Assembly (NCBI GenBank): GCA_905478225.1
Contig: CAJQHR010000010.1
Span: 1 to 40,655 of the forward strand
DNA: 40,655 nucleotides
From: an uncultured Crocinitomix sp.
GTDB lineage: Bacteria > Bacteroidota > Bacteroidia > Flavobacteriales_D > Crocinitomicaceae
Reading direction: 5' to 3'
The notes under the pieces were generated by a model. The model was not told the DNA's origin. It worked only from the letters and a program-made list of their open reading frames with translations, and made no database searches. How positions within the stretch are numbered: position 1 is the stretch's first letter; each line of letters starts with the position of its first letter. A program made the translations under genes and the position numbers. Positions 24,323 to 33,475 of this stretch are shown here, in pieces.

Positions 24323-25147
24323 TTATTCTTCCATAGCTTTTACATTCTTCATTTTTTTAGTCCTCGTAAAAATGTAAGAAAAAGATAAATTAACTGTATT
24401 TCCTTCATTAAAAAATGTACCATCTGCCGAGCCATTATAGATGACATAATCTCCCGCATAAACTTTATCATGCAAGTATTCATAGGTCAGCGACAAATTG
24501 ACAACGTGATCATTTTTCAGTTTATGATTTATCCCAATTGTTGTGTGGAGATTGCCTCGTAATCCTTCCAAAGAAGTAAATAAAAATCGGCCTTCTGTTC
24601 CATTATCACGAATTATTCCAAGATCTGTATATCTAAACGGAACATCCCAAAACCCGGCGCCTGCCGAAGCTGTAAAACCAAACTTGGGATTTATCCAATA
24701 ATTAAAATCCAAACTTGTTCGAAAGCTTCCGAACGCATTATAGTTCGTGATATTGAAATAAGTGTATTCTGAAGACCCTAAGGAATCTCCTCTTGGCTCA
24801 ATTTCATAAGCAAAAGGAAAAAAGACGACACCAGCACCAACATTTATTCCAAAGTATTGACCTAGTGAGAAACGATAGTCAAGATGTAATTTAGGAACAC
24901 ATCCTATTCTTGATTCAGCCATTCCAACTCCGTTTTCTGCCTCAAAGGTTGTTTTATTGAATCCATTTGTCAAGGTTGTCGCTAAACTGTTTCTTTCAAA
25001 AATATAGGGTTTTTTTAGCGTGTCATTATCTTGAGCGATTCCATTCAAACAAAATAATAAAGTGATCAAGGTTAATCCAAATTTTGATAGCCCATTAAAA
25101 AAAGGTAAGGAAAAAGGAAGAGTTAATTTTCGGGTAAAAGTTTTCAT
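24323..25147 (-). CDS. Outer-membrane beta-barrel protein
   Basis: 274 residues. A long N-terminal region with a signal-type hydrophobic core (FGLTLITLLFCLNGIAQ, about 26-42) is followed by alternating strands with aromatic and Gly residues (LDYRFSLGQYFGINVGAGVVFF, SLDFNYWINPKFGFTASAGAG, NLSFSYIFTR), a pattern typical of small eight-to-ten-stranded barrels. The last strand, NLSFSYIF, is followed by an unusual basic tail (TRTKKMKNVKAMEE) instead of ending in an aromatic residue. Function unknown. It is the first gene of a likely three-gene operon with the SnoaL-like and 205-residue genes. Confidence 0.78.
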   Translation of the reverse strand: MKTFTRKLTLPFSLPFFNGLSKFGLTLITLLFCLNGIAQDNDTLKKPYIFERNSLATTLTNGFNKTTFEAENGVGMAESRIGCVPKLHLDYRFSLGQYFGINVGAGVVFFPFAYEIEPRGDSLGSSEYTYFNITNYNAFGSFRTSLDFNYWINPKFGFTASAGAGFWDVPFRYTDLGIIRDNGTEGRFLFTSLEGLRGNLHTTIGINHKLKNDHVVNLSLTYEYLHDKVYAGDYVIYNGSADGTFFNEGNTVNLSFSYIFTRTKKMKNVKAMEE

Positions 25148-25367
25148 AGTATAAAGCGTGTTGTCAATTTGTTAAATGAGACGAACTGATTATAAGATAA
25201 CCCTATCAAACAGAGGACTTATTGCAGAATTCTATACGAATTGGAAAGAAATACATTATTTGCGGTAAGAAAAAGACCTAACTTGACGGTTGAAAATCAC
25301 TAAATTTTGTCTTATAACACATTTTGAGACACCGAACTGCCATATATTCACCATCTCTGAATAAAAG

Positions 25368-26579
25368 TCAATTCGCGGTCAACCTTATAATAGATACCTC
25401 AGGCCAGATACCCAAACGCCCGGGATACCCTAAAAAGCCGAACCCACGATTGATGTACATGTATTGATTCTTGAGCTGATAGAGACCTGCCCACTTTTTA
25501 TAACGAAGCGTTATTGGACTCCATTTATATTTACCAATTTCAAAGCCCATTTGAGCGCCATGTGTGTGTCCGCTAAAGGTTACGTCAATGTCATTATAAT
25601 CAGCAGTGACTTGCTCATCCCAATGCGTTGGATCATGCGAAAGGAGAAGTTTAATCGGCGCTTCGCAACCTTCATGGGCTTTTGCTAAATCTCCTGCTTT
25701 GTGGAAACCAACTCCCCAGTTCTCAACACCAATTAATCCAATTCGTTCATTATTCTGCTCCAAATAAAGATGTTCATTTAATAAAAGGCGCCAACCCATA
25801 TCGCCGTGCACATCTTTTAACGCTTGTAAATTTTCAGCTTTGGCTTCTGCATTCGGCCATTGCACATAATCTCCATAATCATGATTGCCCAGAATTGAAA
25901 AAACACCCATTGGAGCTTTCACGCGCCCAAATATCGATTTGTAATCGTCCATTTCTTTTGCATCATCATTGACCAAATCCCCCGTAAAAAAAACCACATC
26001 CGGATCTTGTTTTAAGATTAAATCGACCCCTTTAGTAACGGCCTTTTTATTATAAAAACTACCGGAATGTATATCAGAAATTTGAACAATTTTTAACCCT
26101 TCAAAAGCTTTCGGAAGGTTTGGTAGAACAATAGATGTTTCTTTAACTCGATAGCGATACGGGCCTATAAACATTCCCAATAGAAACAAAATATTTGGCA
26201 ATGTACCAACCACTAGTCCAATGGAAACAAGAGTTGCAGAACGTGTCAAGTCACTCGATTGAAAAATAACATAACCCAATCTTCTAACATCATCTAATAA
26301 GACAAAAATGTCAAATACTAAAAGGGAGAATAAATTGATAAAAACGCCTGCGAAAAGAAAATTACGAAACGATTTAGAAAGCTTATTTCCTGTGCCAAAA
26401 ATTATGACAAGTGAAACCACCGAAACAGCCATGAAGAAAAGATAGATACCATATACCGTACTCCTTAAACCTGGCGAATAAGACTGAATGGTTGATTCAA
26501 AACCATAGTAGGCATAAACCTCAAGCAGTGCAATGATTCCCATTATGATAAAGGGTAATATTCGAACTCTTCCGTGCAT
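25368..26579 (-). CDS. Membrane-anchored metallophosphoesterase, copy 1
   Basis: 403 residues. Four N-terminal hydrophobic helices (about residues 8-150) anchor it in the inner membrane. The C-terminal calcineurin-like domain has all five motifs: QISDIHSG, FTGDLVND, LGNHDYGD, LSHDPTHWD and FSGHTHGAQMG, so the dimetal site is complete. This layout matches the YkuE/YpbG group of Bacteroidota metallophosphoesterases, some of which act on lipids or nucleotides; substrate unknown. It lies six bases downstream of a close paralogue in the same direction, and the two C-terminal domains are strongly alike, indicating tandem duplication. Confidence 0.9.
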   Translation of the reverse strand: MHGRVRILPFIIMGIIALLEVYAYYGFESTIQSYSPGLRSTVYGIYLFFMAVSVVSLVIIFGTGNKLSKSFRNFLFAGVFINLFSLLVFDIFVLLDDVRRLGYVIFQSSDLTRSATLVSIGLVVGTLPNILFLLGMFIGPYRYRVKETSIVLPNLPKAFEGLKIVQISDIHSGSFYNKKAVTKGVDLILKQDPDVVFFTGDLVNDDAKEMDDYKSIFGRVKAPMGVFSILGNHDYGDYVQWPNAEAKAENLQALKDVHGDMGWRLLLNEHLYLEQNNERIGLIGVENWGVGFHKAGDLAKAHEGCEAPIKLLLSHDPTHWDEQVTADYNDIDVTFSGHTHGAQMGFEIGKYKWSPITLRYKKWAGLYQLKNQYMYINRGFGFLGYPGRLGIWPEVSIIRLTAN

Positions 26580-26585
26580 AGTGAA

Positions 26586-27833
26586 CTAGGCGTTTGCCTT
26601 ATTTAGGGTCATAACCGTAATTTCTGGCCAAATACCAATTCGTCCTGGATAGCCTAAGAAACCATATCCCCGATTGATGTATAAATATTGTTGTTCTTCT
26701 TGATATAAACCTGCCCATTTTTCATATCGTAAACTAATTGGACTCCATTTGAATCCACCAGTTTCAATTCCCATTTGCGCCCCGTGTGTATGACCACTAA
26801 AGGTAATATCAATGTCTTTATATAATTTTCGCACTTCTTCGTCCCAATGAGTGGGATCATGCGACAATAATAATTTTACAGACGCCTCACATCCATTATA
26901 CGCTGCAGATAAATCCCCAATTTGGTGAAACCCTGCGCCCCAATTCTCAACACCAATGAGTGCTATTTTATGATCTCCTTTTTCAATATAGATATGCTCA
27001 TCCAATAACAGGCGCCAACCCAACTCTCCATGTATCTCTTTAATCCGCCTTAAATTCGCGCTTTTTGCTTCTTCACTTTCCCATTCTTCATAATCTCCAT
27101 AATCGTGATTCCCAAGGATAGAATAGACCCCAAGCGGTGCCGAAACATGCGAAAAGACATCCATATAGTTGGACATTTCCTCGGCTGAATTATTCACCAA
27201 ATCTCCCGTAAAAAATATAATATCAGGTTGTTGAGCTAATAAAAGATCAATGCCTTTATTCACTGCTTCTTTATTATAAAAACTTCCAGCATGGATGTCA
27301 GAAATTTGAACAATTTTAAGCCCATTAAAACTTTCAGGTAAATTGGGCAAATTAACCGTTGGTTGATGCAAGGTATACTTATAAGGACCGATAATCATCC
27401 CTGCTGGTAATGAAATTGCCGGGACTGCCGCTGCGATTATGCCCGACTTCAAAATAAAATCTGATCGGCTAATGCCATCATCTGATTCGTTGGCCAAATG
27501 TTCAGATGGTTTAACCTTTTTATAAATCCAGCGACCGCCTCGGATCGCATCATCTAAAATTAGAAAAAGTGAAAAAATAAGCTTTATAATTATGTTGAGC
27601 ACAACAAATGAAAAAAAGAAATTCGTCAACCAAAATGGCAAGGTTCCCCCAACAAAAAACAAGGTTAAAAAACCAATAATCGATAAGCTCATCAAAGACA
27701 AATGAGCAGTTTTTAACGTTCGCCTGAACCACAGACTATAATTGTTCCACCTCGATTTTAATGCACGAAAAGTGTACCATTCAAGCAAAACGATAAAAGC
27801 GACTATTATTAGTATAAAAGCTATTGATCTCAT
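26586..27833 (-). CDS. Membrane-anchored metallophosphoesterase, copy 2
   Basis: 415 residues, same architecture as copy 1: N-terminal hydrophobic helices (about 4-150) and a calcineurin-like phosphoesterase domain with QISDIHAG, FTGDLVNN, LGNHDYGDY, LSHDPTHWD and FSGHTHGAQMG. All metal ligands appear present. The two proteins share long identical stretches, such as PTHWDE and SGHTHGAQMG, and differ mainly in the membrane part. Being first in the pair, its promoter lies in the 352-base gap to its right. Substrate unknown; possible substrates include UDP-diacylglucosamine-like lipids or nucleotides, as in YkuE-like relatives. Confidence 0.9.
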   Translation of the reverse strand: MRSIAFILIIVAFIVLLEWYTFRALKSRWNNYSLWFRRTLKTAHLSLMSLSIIGFLTLFFVGGTLPFWLTNFFFSFVVLNIIIKLIFSLFLILDDAIRGGRWIYKKVKPSEHLANESDDGISRSDFILKSGIIAAAVPAISLPAGMIIGPYKYTLHQPTVNLPNLPESFNGLKIVQISDIHAGSFYNKEAVNKGIDLLLAQQPDIIFFTGDLVNNSAEEMSNYMDVFSHVSAPLGVYSILGNHDYGDYEEWESEEAKSANLRRIKEIHGELGWRLLLDEHIYIEKGDHKIALIGVENWGAGFHQIGDLSAAYNGCEASVKLLLSHDPTHWDEEVRKLYKDIDITFSGHTHGAQMGIETGGFKWSPISLRYEKWAGLYQEEQQYLYINRGYGFLGYPGRIGIWPEITVMTLNKANA

Positions 27834-28185
27834 GTATAATGTCTACTAATGCATATAGCTGTTGTAACAAGCAAATATAAAAAGAGTTCTACAACATTTT
27901 TTATTGTTGACGAATGAAAGGGATAAATATTTCAAACAAATCTTGAATTTTATTCAGTCAAATTCACGGCGCCAATGTTAATCTCTCATTCTCAGTAATT
28001 TAAACCATTTTTTTTATCCAATAAAAATCAAAATAATTGAAGAACAGATCACCTTAACATTATTTTAATCGATTAAGGTTAAGATCGTTATAATATTTTC
28101 AATAAAGTATATGGAGATTAAAAAAAAAGAGTGCATCTTTGTCTCTATAATCGTCATATTTGGCGAAAAAATATAAAATTAAAAG
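27834..28185. other. Divergent promoter region
   Basis: 352 bases between the divergent metallophosphoesterase pair and the acidic lipoprotein gene. An interrupted inverted repeat, ACCTTAA (28051-28057) / TTAAGGT (28073-28079), surrounds TTTTAATCGA, and TTAATCGATTAA (28065-28076) is a perfect 12-base palindrome. The stretch GCATCTTTG at 28133-28141 could be a degenerate -7 box. No other gene or RNA was seen. Confidence 0.4.
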
Positions 28186-28851
28186 ATGAAAAGAGTTTAT
28201 TTAGCAGTTGCTGCTGCAACGGTTTTATTATTAGGTTCATGTGGAGATAGCTCATCAGAGCTTTCTGATGCACTTGGTGATATAGATATGAGTGAGACCC
28301 TTACTGAGAATGCTGGGTCGGATGAAATCCATGATGCAGCAGCAGGTTTTGCAGAAGGATTATCTGAAACTGGAAAAGAGTATTTTTCAGGTTTATTAGC
28401 TGAGGTGATTGAGGTTGACGTTAAGTTTAAAGAAGTTGAGCGCATGGATGACATGGACGCTGAAAAAGACAAAATTGACGAAACTTTAGATGCTACTTTA
28501 GAAAAAATTGAAGAAGGAAGAAAAGCAATCACTTTATATGAAGATGAAACTTGGCCAAAACGTGCAGAATTTCATACATTGACTGAAGAGTGGTTTGATG
28601 CTGTTGAAGCTTTAGTAAATGATCATTTATACGATCTTTCTGATGCATTGTCAAGACCAGAGGATACATGGTCTGATGATGAATGGACTGCTTACGAAGA
28701 GTACTTAGTTGATTTTGAAGCTTATTGGGAAGTCGATAATCGTTGGGTAGAATTCCAATATGTATATGCTGAAGCAAATGGTTTTGAAATTGGTGGAACT
28801 ATTGATGAAGACGCAATGGTTGATGAAGCTATTTCTGAAGACGGAATATAG
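28186..28851 (+). CDS. Acidic alpha-helical surface lipoprotein
   Basis: 221 residues. Lipobox LLGSC with the lipidated cysteine at 19. The mature protein is very acidic and almost entirely helical, with many Asp and Glu and heptad-like stretches (FAEGLSETGKEYFSGLLAEV, LDATLEKIEEGRKAIT, LTEEWFDAVEALVNDHLYDL) and aromatic clusters (WTAYEEYLVDFEAYW, RWVEFQYVYAEANGF). The general shape resembles helical surface lipoproteins such as the LIC11966-type family, but I cannot confirm this. Function unknown. It has an upstream AT-rich promoter region and a strong terminator after the stop. Confidence 0.75.
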   Translation: MKRVYLAVAAATVLLLGSCGDSSSELSDALGDIDMSETLTENAGSDEIHDAAAGFAEGLSETGKEYFSGLLAEVIEVDVKFKEVERMDDMDAEKDKIDETLDATLEKIEEGRKAITLYEDETWPKRAEFHTLTEEWFDAVEALVNDHLYDLSDALSRPEDTWSDDEWTAYEEYLVDFEAYWEVDNRWVEFQYVYAEANGFEIGGTIDEDAMVDEAISEDGI

Positions 28852-28873
28852 TTCTCAAACTCAAATAATATTT

Positions 28874-28906
28874 AAAAAGGTCAGGCATTTATGTCTGACC
28901 ATTTTT
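28874..28906 (+). terminator. Intrinsic terminator after the acidic lipoprotein gene
   Basis: The stem GGTCAGGCA (28879-28887) pairs with TGTCTGACC (28892-28900), including one G-U pair, around a 4-base loop; it is flanked by five A residues and by ATTTTT. It lies 23 bases after the stop codon. Confidence 0.85.
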
Positions 28907-28950
28907 GTTTAATGTGGTTTTTTTGGGGGAATATAGCTTTGGTTACTTAA

Positions 28951-28971
28951 CGAAGGATTACAAATCCTTCG
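28951..28971 (-). terminator. Hairpin after polA
   Basis: A perfect 9-bp stem, CGAAGGATT (28951-28959) with AATCCTTCG (28963-28971), and a 3-base loop ACA, lies five bases downstream of the polA stop codon on the minus strand. The T run that would follow is short, so it may be a weak terminator. Confidence 0.5.
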
Positions 28972-28976
28972 AATAG

Positions 28977-31799
28977 TTAATGTGCCGCCAACCAATTATC
29001 AGCAAACTTGTAATCAATATCCAGCGGCACAGCTAATTGAACCGCCGCCTCCATTTCTCGTTTTACAATTTCTTCCATTTGTTTTTCTTCACCTTTGCGG
29101 ATGTCAAAAACCAATTCATCATGCACTTGCAGAAGCATTTTAGATTGTAGGGCCTCTTCCTTCATCACTTTGTGAATATTGATCATGGCAATTTTAATCA
29201 CGTCAGCAGCTGAACCTTGAATAGGAGCATTCACCGCGTTTCGTTCAGCAAAGGCTCTTACAATGGCATTGGCAGATTGAATATCTTTTAAATATCTTCT
29301 CCGCTTCATAATGGTTTCTACATAACCATGATCTCTGGCAAAATCAACTTGATCGCTCATGAAGGATTTCATCATTGTGTACTGCTCAAAATAACTGTCA
29401 ATTAATCCTTTTGCTTCTTTTCTTGAGATGCCTAGGTTTTGCGAAAGCCCAAAAGCTGATTGTCCATAAATGATTCCGAAATTCACCGCTTTGGCAGCAC
29501 TTCTCTGCTCCCTTGTTACGTCTGCAATATTGTCGACATGAAATACTTTCGCAGCTGTGGCGGCGTGAATATCCAGCTTGTCGTTAAAGGCTTTAATCAT
29601 ATTATCATCCTGACTCAATGCAGCAATAATTCTTAATTCAATTTGAGAATAATCAGCTGCAAGTAAAGTATGATCCGCATCTCTCGCGATAAATGCTTTT
29701 CTAATCTCACGCCCCTTTTCTGTTCGAATAGGAATGTTTTGCAAGTTTGGATTATTAGAACTAAGGCGGCCAGTCGCTGCAACGGTTTGCATATAACTTG
29801 TATGAATTCTTCCCGTAGATTCATTCACCAATAAAGGCAAACTATCAACGTATGTACTTTTCAATTTTTTAAGGGAACGGTAATTCAAAATTAATGGAAT
29901 AATTTCGTGTTTATGTTCGAGTTTTGAAAGTACTTCCTCCCCAGTTTTGTATTGTCCCGTTTTGGTTTTTTTGGCATTAGGATCGATTTGCATATGATCA
30001 AAAAGTACCTCACCCAATTGTTTTGGAGAGTCCAAATTAAAATCTTCAACTCCAGTCAACTCCTTAATGTTTTTCTCTAACTGAATTAAATCGACTTCCA
30101 ATTCCTTCGAGAAAATTGCCAAACCTGGCACGTCCATATTAATCCCTTCCACTTCCATATCTTTCAATACACGTGCTAAAGGCATTTCCATTTTATAAAA
30201 AAGATCCTTCAAATGATCCTTCTCTATCTCCGACTGAAAAATTTCCTTTAATTGCCATGTGATGTCCGAATCTTCGCAAGCATAATCTGTCACTTGTGCC
30301 GGCTCGAGATCAGCCATATTCCCCTGGTTTTTTCCTTTTTTACCGATCAACGTTTCAATAGAAATCGGGCGGTAATTCAAATATAATTCTGACAGGTAAT
30401 CCATACCATGTTTACCCTCAGGTGTAATCAAATAATGCGCAATCATTGTGTCAAACAATGGTCCCAGCACTTGTACGTCATATTTTTCAATAATTTTTAA
30501 ATCATATTTAATATTGTGGGCTATTTTTTCGATCGATTCGCTTTCGAAAAATGCTCGAAATTCCTGAACTGTTGCCGCTCTTTCATTTAGCGCACAAGAA
30601 ACATAATAACCCGACCCCGTTTTAAATGTAAATGACATCCCTACAATCTCCGCGGTCATTGCGTTTATACCTGTTGTTTCTGTATCAAAACAAACGGATT
30701 TCTCCTTTAATAAGGCCTCCAAAAGCTTCGCTCTTTTCGCTTCGGTATCAACTAATTCATAACTTGGTTTGGAATCAGCAATTGTTTTAACTGAAGTTTC
30801 GGCTGCTGCTACTTCCTCGGCTTTTGATTCAATTGCAGGCCCTCCAAATAAATCCAATTGCCCTTCCGCCTTTTGAGTTGTTGGAATGACAATATCCTCT
30901 CCCAATACCCTCTTGGCCATGGTTTTAAATTCCAATTCTGTAAAAATTGCGCGTATTTTATCTTCATTTGGCTCCTCCATTACAAGGCTGGCCTCATCAA
31001 ACTCAACATCTACAAATAAATCAATAGTTGCCAATCTTTTTGAATCTAAACCTTGCTGTGCGAACTCCACAACATTCTCTTTTTGTTTCCCTTTTAATTG
31101 ATCAGAATTTTCAATAATCCCCTCTACGGAACCATACAGACCAATAAGCTTTTTAGCCGCCACGGGACCAACTCCAGGAATCCCAGGGATATTATCCGCA
31201 CTATCTCCACACAGACCTAAAAAATCAATCACTTGCTCGGGATGCTCAACACCAAAGTTTTCCTTCACCTCTGGAATTCCCCAAATTTCGACGGGCTTTT
31301 TTCCACGGCTTGGTTTATACATGAAAATATTTTCAGAAACCAGTTGAGCAAAATCCTTATCCGGCGTCATCATATAAACGGTAAACCCCACTTTTTCTGC
31401 CTGTTTTGCAATTGTTCCAATAATGTCATCTGCCTCATCTCCTGGGCTAATTAAGATGGGGATATTAAAGGCGCGCACAATTTCCTTTATCGGCTCAATC
31501 ATGCTGGCAATATCTTCCGGCATTGCCTCGCGGTGGGCTTTATAGTCTTTAAATTCTTCTGCCCGTTTTGTTTTACCTGGCGAATCAAATACAACAGACA
31601 AATGCGTTGGATTTTCCTTTCGAATAAGATCTAATAAAGTATTTGTAAATCCAAAAGCGGCAGACGTATTTTGTCCTTTACTATTTACTCTAGGATTCTT
31701 TATGAAGGCGTAATACGCTCTATAAATTAGGGCAAAAGCATCCAATAGAAAAAGTTTTTTATCGTGTTGTGGCGTCATTTTATTATCGTAATTGGTCAT
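28977..31799 (-). CDS. polA: DNA polymerase I
   Basis: 940 residues, the normal length for a full PolA. Domains in order: 5'-nuclease (about 10-300, LLDAFALIYRAYYAF, and FLGLCGDSADNIPGIPGVGP), 3'-5' proofreading exonuclease (about 350-540) with intact exonuclease motifs CFDTETTG, HNIKYDLKI and YACEDSDITWQL, and the polymerase domain (about 570-940) with motif A DYSQIELR (about 712), motif B RSAAKAVNFGIIYG and motif C QVHDELVF (about 889). All catalytic residues appear present. It fills gaps during Okazaki-fragment maturation and repair. The first ATG (31799) and a second at 31778 are both possible starts. The FMN-binding glutamate synthase-like gene is 28 bases upstream in the same direction. 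Confidence 0.96.
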   Translation of the reverse strand: MTNYDNKMTPQHDKKLFLLDAFALIYRAYYAFIKNPRVNSKGQNTSAAFGFTNTLLDLIRKENPTHLSVVFDSPGKTKRAEEFKDYKAHREAMPEDIASMIEPIKEIVRAFNIPILISPGDEADDIIGTIAKQAEKVGFTVYMMTPDKDFAQLVSENIFMYKPSRGKKPVEIWGIPEVKENFGVEHPEQVIDFLGLCGDSADNIPGIPGVGPVAAKKLIGLYGSVEGIIENSDQLKGKQKENVVEFAQQGLDSKRLATIDLFVDVEFDEASLVMEEPNEDKIRAIFTELEFKTMAKRVLGEDIVIPTTQKAEGQLDLFGGPAIESKAEEVAAAETSVKTIADSKPSYELVDTEAKRAKLLEALLKEKSVCFDTETTGINAMTAEIVGMSFTFKTGSGYYVSCALNERAATVQEFRAFFESESIEKIAHNIKYDLKIIEKYDVQVLGPLFDTMIAHYLITPEGKHGMDYLSELYLNYRPISIETLIGKKGKNQGNMADLEPAQVTDYACEDSDITWQLKEIFQSEIEKDHLKDLFYKMEMPLARVLKDMEVEGINMDVPGLAIFSKELEVDLIQLEKNIKELTGVEDFNLDSPKQLGEVLFDHMQIDPNAKKTKTGQYKTGEEVLSKLEHKHEIIPLILNYRSLKKLKSTYVDSLPLLVNESTGRIHTSYMQTVAATGRLSSNNPNLQNIPIRTEKGREIRKAFIARDADHTLLAADYSQIELRIIAALSQDDNMIKAFNDKLDIHAATAAKVFHVDNIADVTREQRSAAKAVNFGIIYGQSAFGLSQNLGISRKEAKGLIDSYFEQYTMMKSFMSDQVDFARDHGYVETIMKRRRYLKDIQSANAIVRAFAERNAVNAPIQGSAADVIKIAMINIHKVMKEEALQSKMLLQVHDELVFDIRKGEEKQMEEIVKREMEAAVQLAVPLDIDYKFADNWLAAH

Positions 31800-31827
31800 A
31801 GTTTCGCGAATGAAAATTGGATCGCTA

Positions 31828-33378
31828 TTAATTCAATACAGGTTTTGGAGCAGCTTCTTCAATGTATTTTTTATAGTAATGCCACTGTTGAATAATTTCA
31901 GTCATAGATTGTGTATCTCCATCTTCTGCCATACGCATTAGATTATCTGTATTCAATTCATCTGGATGTTTTGCGCCAGTGGCTGATAACAGTTCAAGGA
32001 AAGCGTGAATAGTATTTTTATGATAGTTTGCCGCACGTACACTTTTATCAGCAGGATCGAGTCCTTTCATTAAGTGTTTATTTTGTGTAGCAATGCCTAC
32101 AGGACAGGTATTGGTATTACACAACTGCGCATGTATGCAACCAATTGACAACATCATTGCGCGGGCAGATTGCGTTAAATCAGCACCCATTGCAATGGCT
32201 TTCATAATTCCGAAACCATTAAATACTTTCCCAGATGCAATAATTTTCAATTTTTTACGGATGCCATGTTTGATCAATAACTTGTCGACTGCCACTAAAC
32301 CCAGATAAAGCGGCATTCCAACAAAGTTGGCAAACTCAAGTGGAGCTGCTCCCGTTCCACCTTCTGCACCATCTACTGCAATAAAGTCAGGATAGGTATC
32401 TGCAGTCACCATGGCTTTACAAATTTCCTCAAACTCTTCTACCTTGCCTACACAAAATTTAAATCCGACTGGTTTCCCTCCGCACAATTCACGTAATTCC
32501 GAAATGAACTTTACTAAACCTGCAGGTCCGTCAAAAGCGCTATGACCAGGAGGAGACAATACCGTAATTCCTGGTTCAACTCCGCGTATTCCCGCAATTT
32601 CAACCGTGTTTTTTTTGCCCGGCAATACGCCGCCGTGCCCCGGTTTTGCACCTTGTGACAATTTTAGCTCGATCATTTTAACTTCTGGACGCGTGGCATT
32701 TTCTTTAAACTTTTCAGGCGAAAATGTACCATCTTCGTTTCGACATCCGAAATACCCTGTACCAATTTGCCATGACAAATCACCGCCTTGCAAATGGTAT
32801 GACGCTACTCCACCTTCACCCGTGTTTTGATAAAAATTTCCTGCTTTTGCTCCGCGATTTAAGGCCATAACAGCATTTTTGGATAAGGAACCAAAACTCA
32901 TTGCTGAAATATTATAAAGCGAAGCGGAATAGGGCTGCGTGCAATCTTTACCCCCAATCATAACGCGTGGCTCTTCATGCAAAACTGGCGACGGATATAA
33001 TGATTGCGTAATAAATTCATATCCTTCTTCGTAAATATTCTCCTCTGTTCCAAATGGATGCGTAGCGCCAAGATTTTTTGAGCGTTGATAAATGACAGCT
33101 CTTTTATTTTTACTAATTGGTGCTCCATCTGTGCGGCGTTCTACAAAGTACTGCTGAATTTCAGGGGAAATCGCTTCTAAAATATAACGTAAATTCCCAA
33201 TCAATGGAAAGTTCTTTTTTATGGCGTGTTTATTCTGCAATGCATCTCTCAGACCAATTAAAATCAGTGGTCCAAAAAGAATAAAGAGGTAATAATAATT
33301 TGGATTGATGAAATAACCTAATGCAATAATTCCAGCAGTTATCAGCAATGCTGAAATATAAAATATTGTTCGAACCAT
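31828..33378 (-). CDS. FMN-binding glutamate synthase-family protein
   Basis: 516 residues. Two N-terminal hydrophobic helices (about 5-50, ISALLITAGIIALGYFI and YYYLFILFGPLILIGL) anchor the protein. The rest is the glutamate synthase FMN/Fe-S domain: PFGTEENIYEEGYEFI, ISAMSFGSLSKNAVMALNRG, GEGGVASYHLQGG, GAKPGHGGVLPG, FIAVDGAEGGTGAAPLEF and the cysteine cluster GCIHAQLCNTNTCPVGIAT, which includes 3Fe-4S ligands. It lacks the glutaminase half of GltB, so it is not a classical GOGAT subunit; such shorter membrane-associated proteins are common in Bacteroidota and their reaction is not established. Adjacent to polA in the same direction, perhaps by chance. Confidence 0.9.
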   Translation of the reverse strand: MVRTIFYISALLITAGIIALGYFINPNYYYLFILFGPLILIGLRDALQNKHAIKKNFPLIGNLRYILEAISPEIQQYFVERRTDGAPISKNKRAVIYQRSKNLGATHPFGTEENIYEEGYEFITQSLYPSPVLHEEPRVMIGGKDCTQPYSASLYNISAMSFGSLSKNAVMALNRGAKAGNFYQNTGEGGVASYHLQGGDLSWQIGTGYFGCRNEDGTFSPEKFKENATRPEVKMIELKLSQGAKPGHGGVLPGKKNTVEIAGIRGVEPGITVLSPPGHSAFDGPAGLVKFISELRELCGGKPVGFKFCVGKVEEFEEICKAMVTADTYPDFIAVDGAEGGTGAAPLEFANFVGMPLYLGLVAVDKLLIKHGIRKKLKIIASGKVFNGFGIMKAIAMGADLTQSARAMMLSIGCIHAQLCNTNTCPVGIATQNKHLMKGLDPADKSVRAANYHKNTIHAFLELLSATGAKHPDELNTDNLMRMAEDGDTQSMTEIIQQWHYYKKYIEEAAPKPVLN

Positions 33379-33475
33379 GTGAGTGGATTTTTTGTTGCGC
33401 CTTATTTAACTAATGACATAAAAATAAAGAGATTTTTAGACTTTTGGAGGGATTTGGACGTAAAACAACGAAAGA

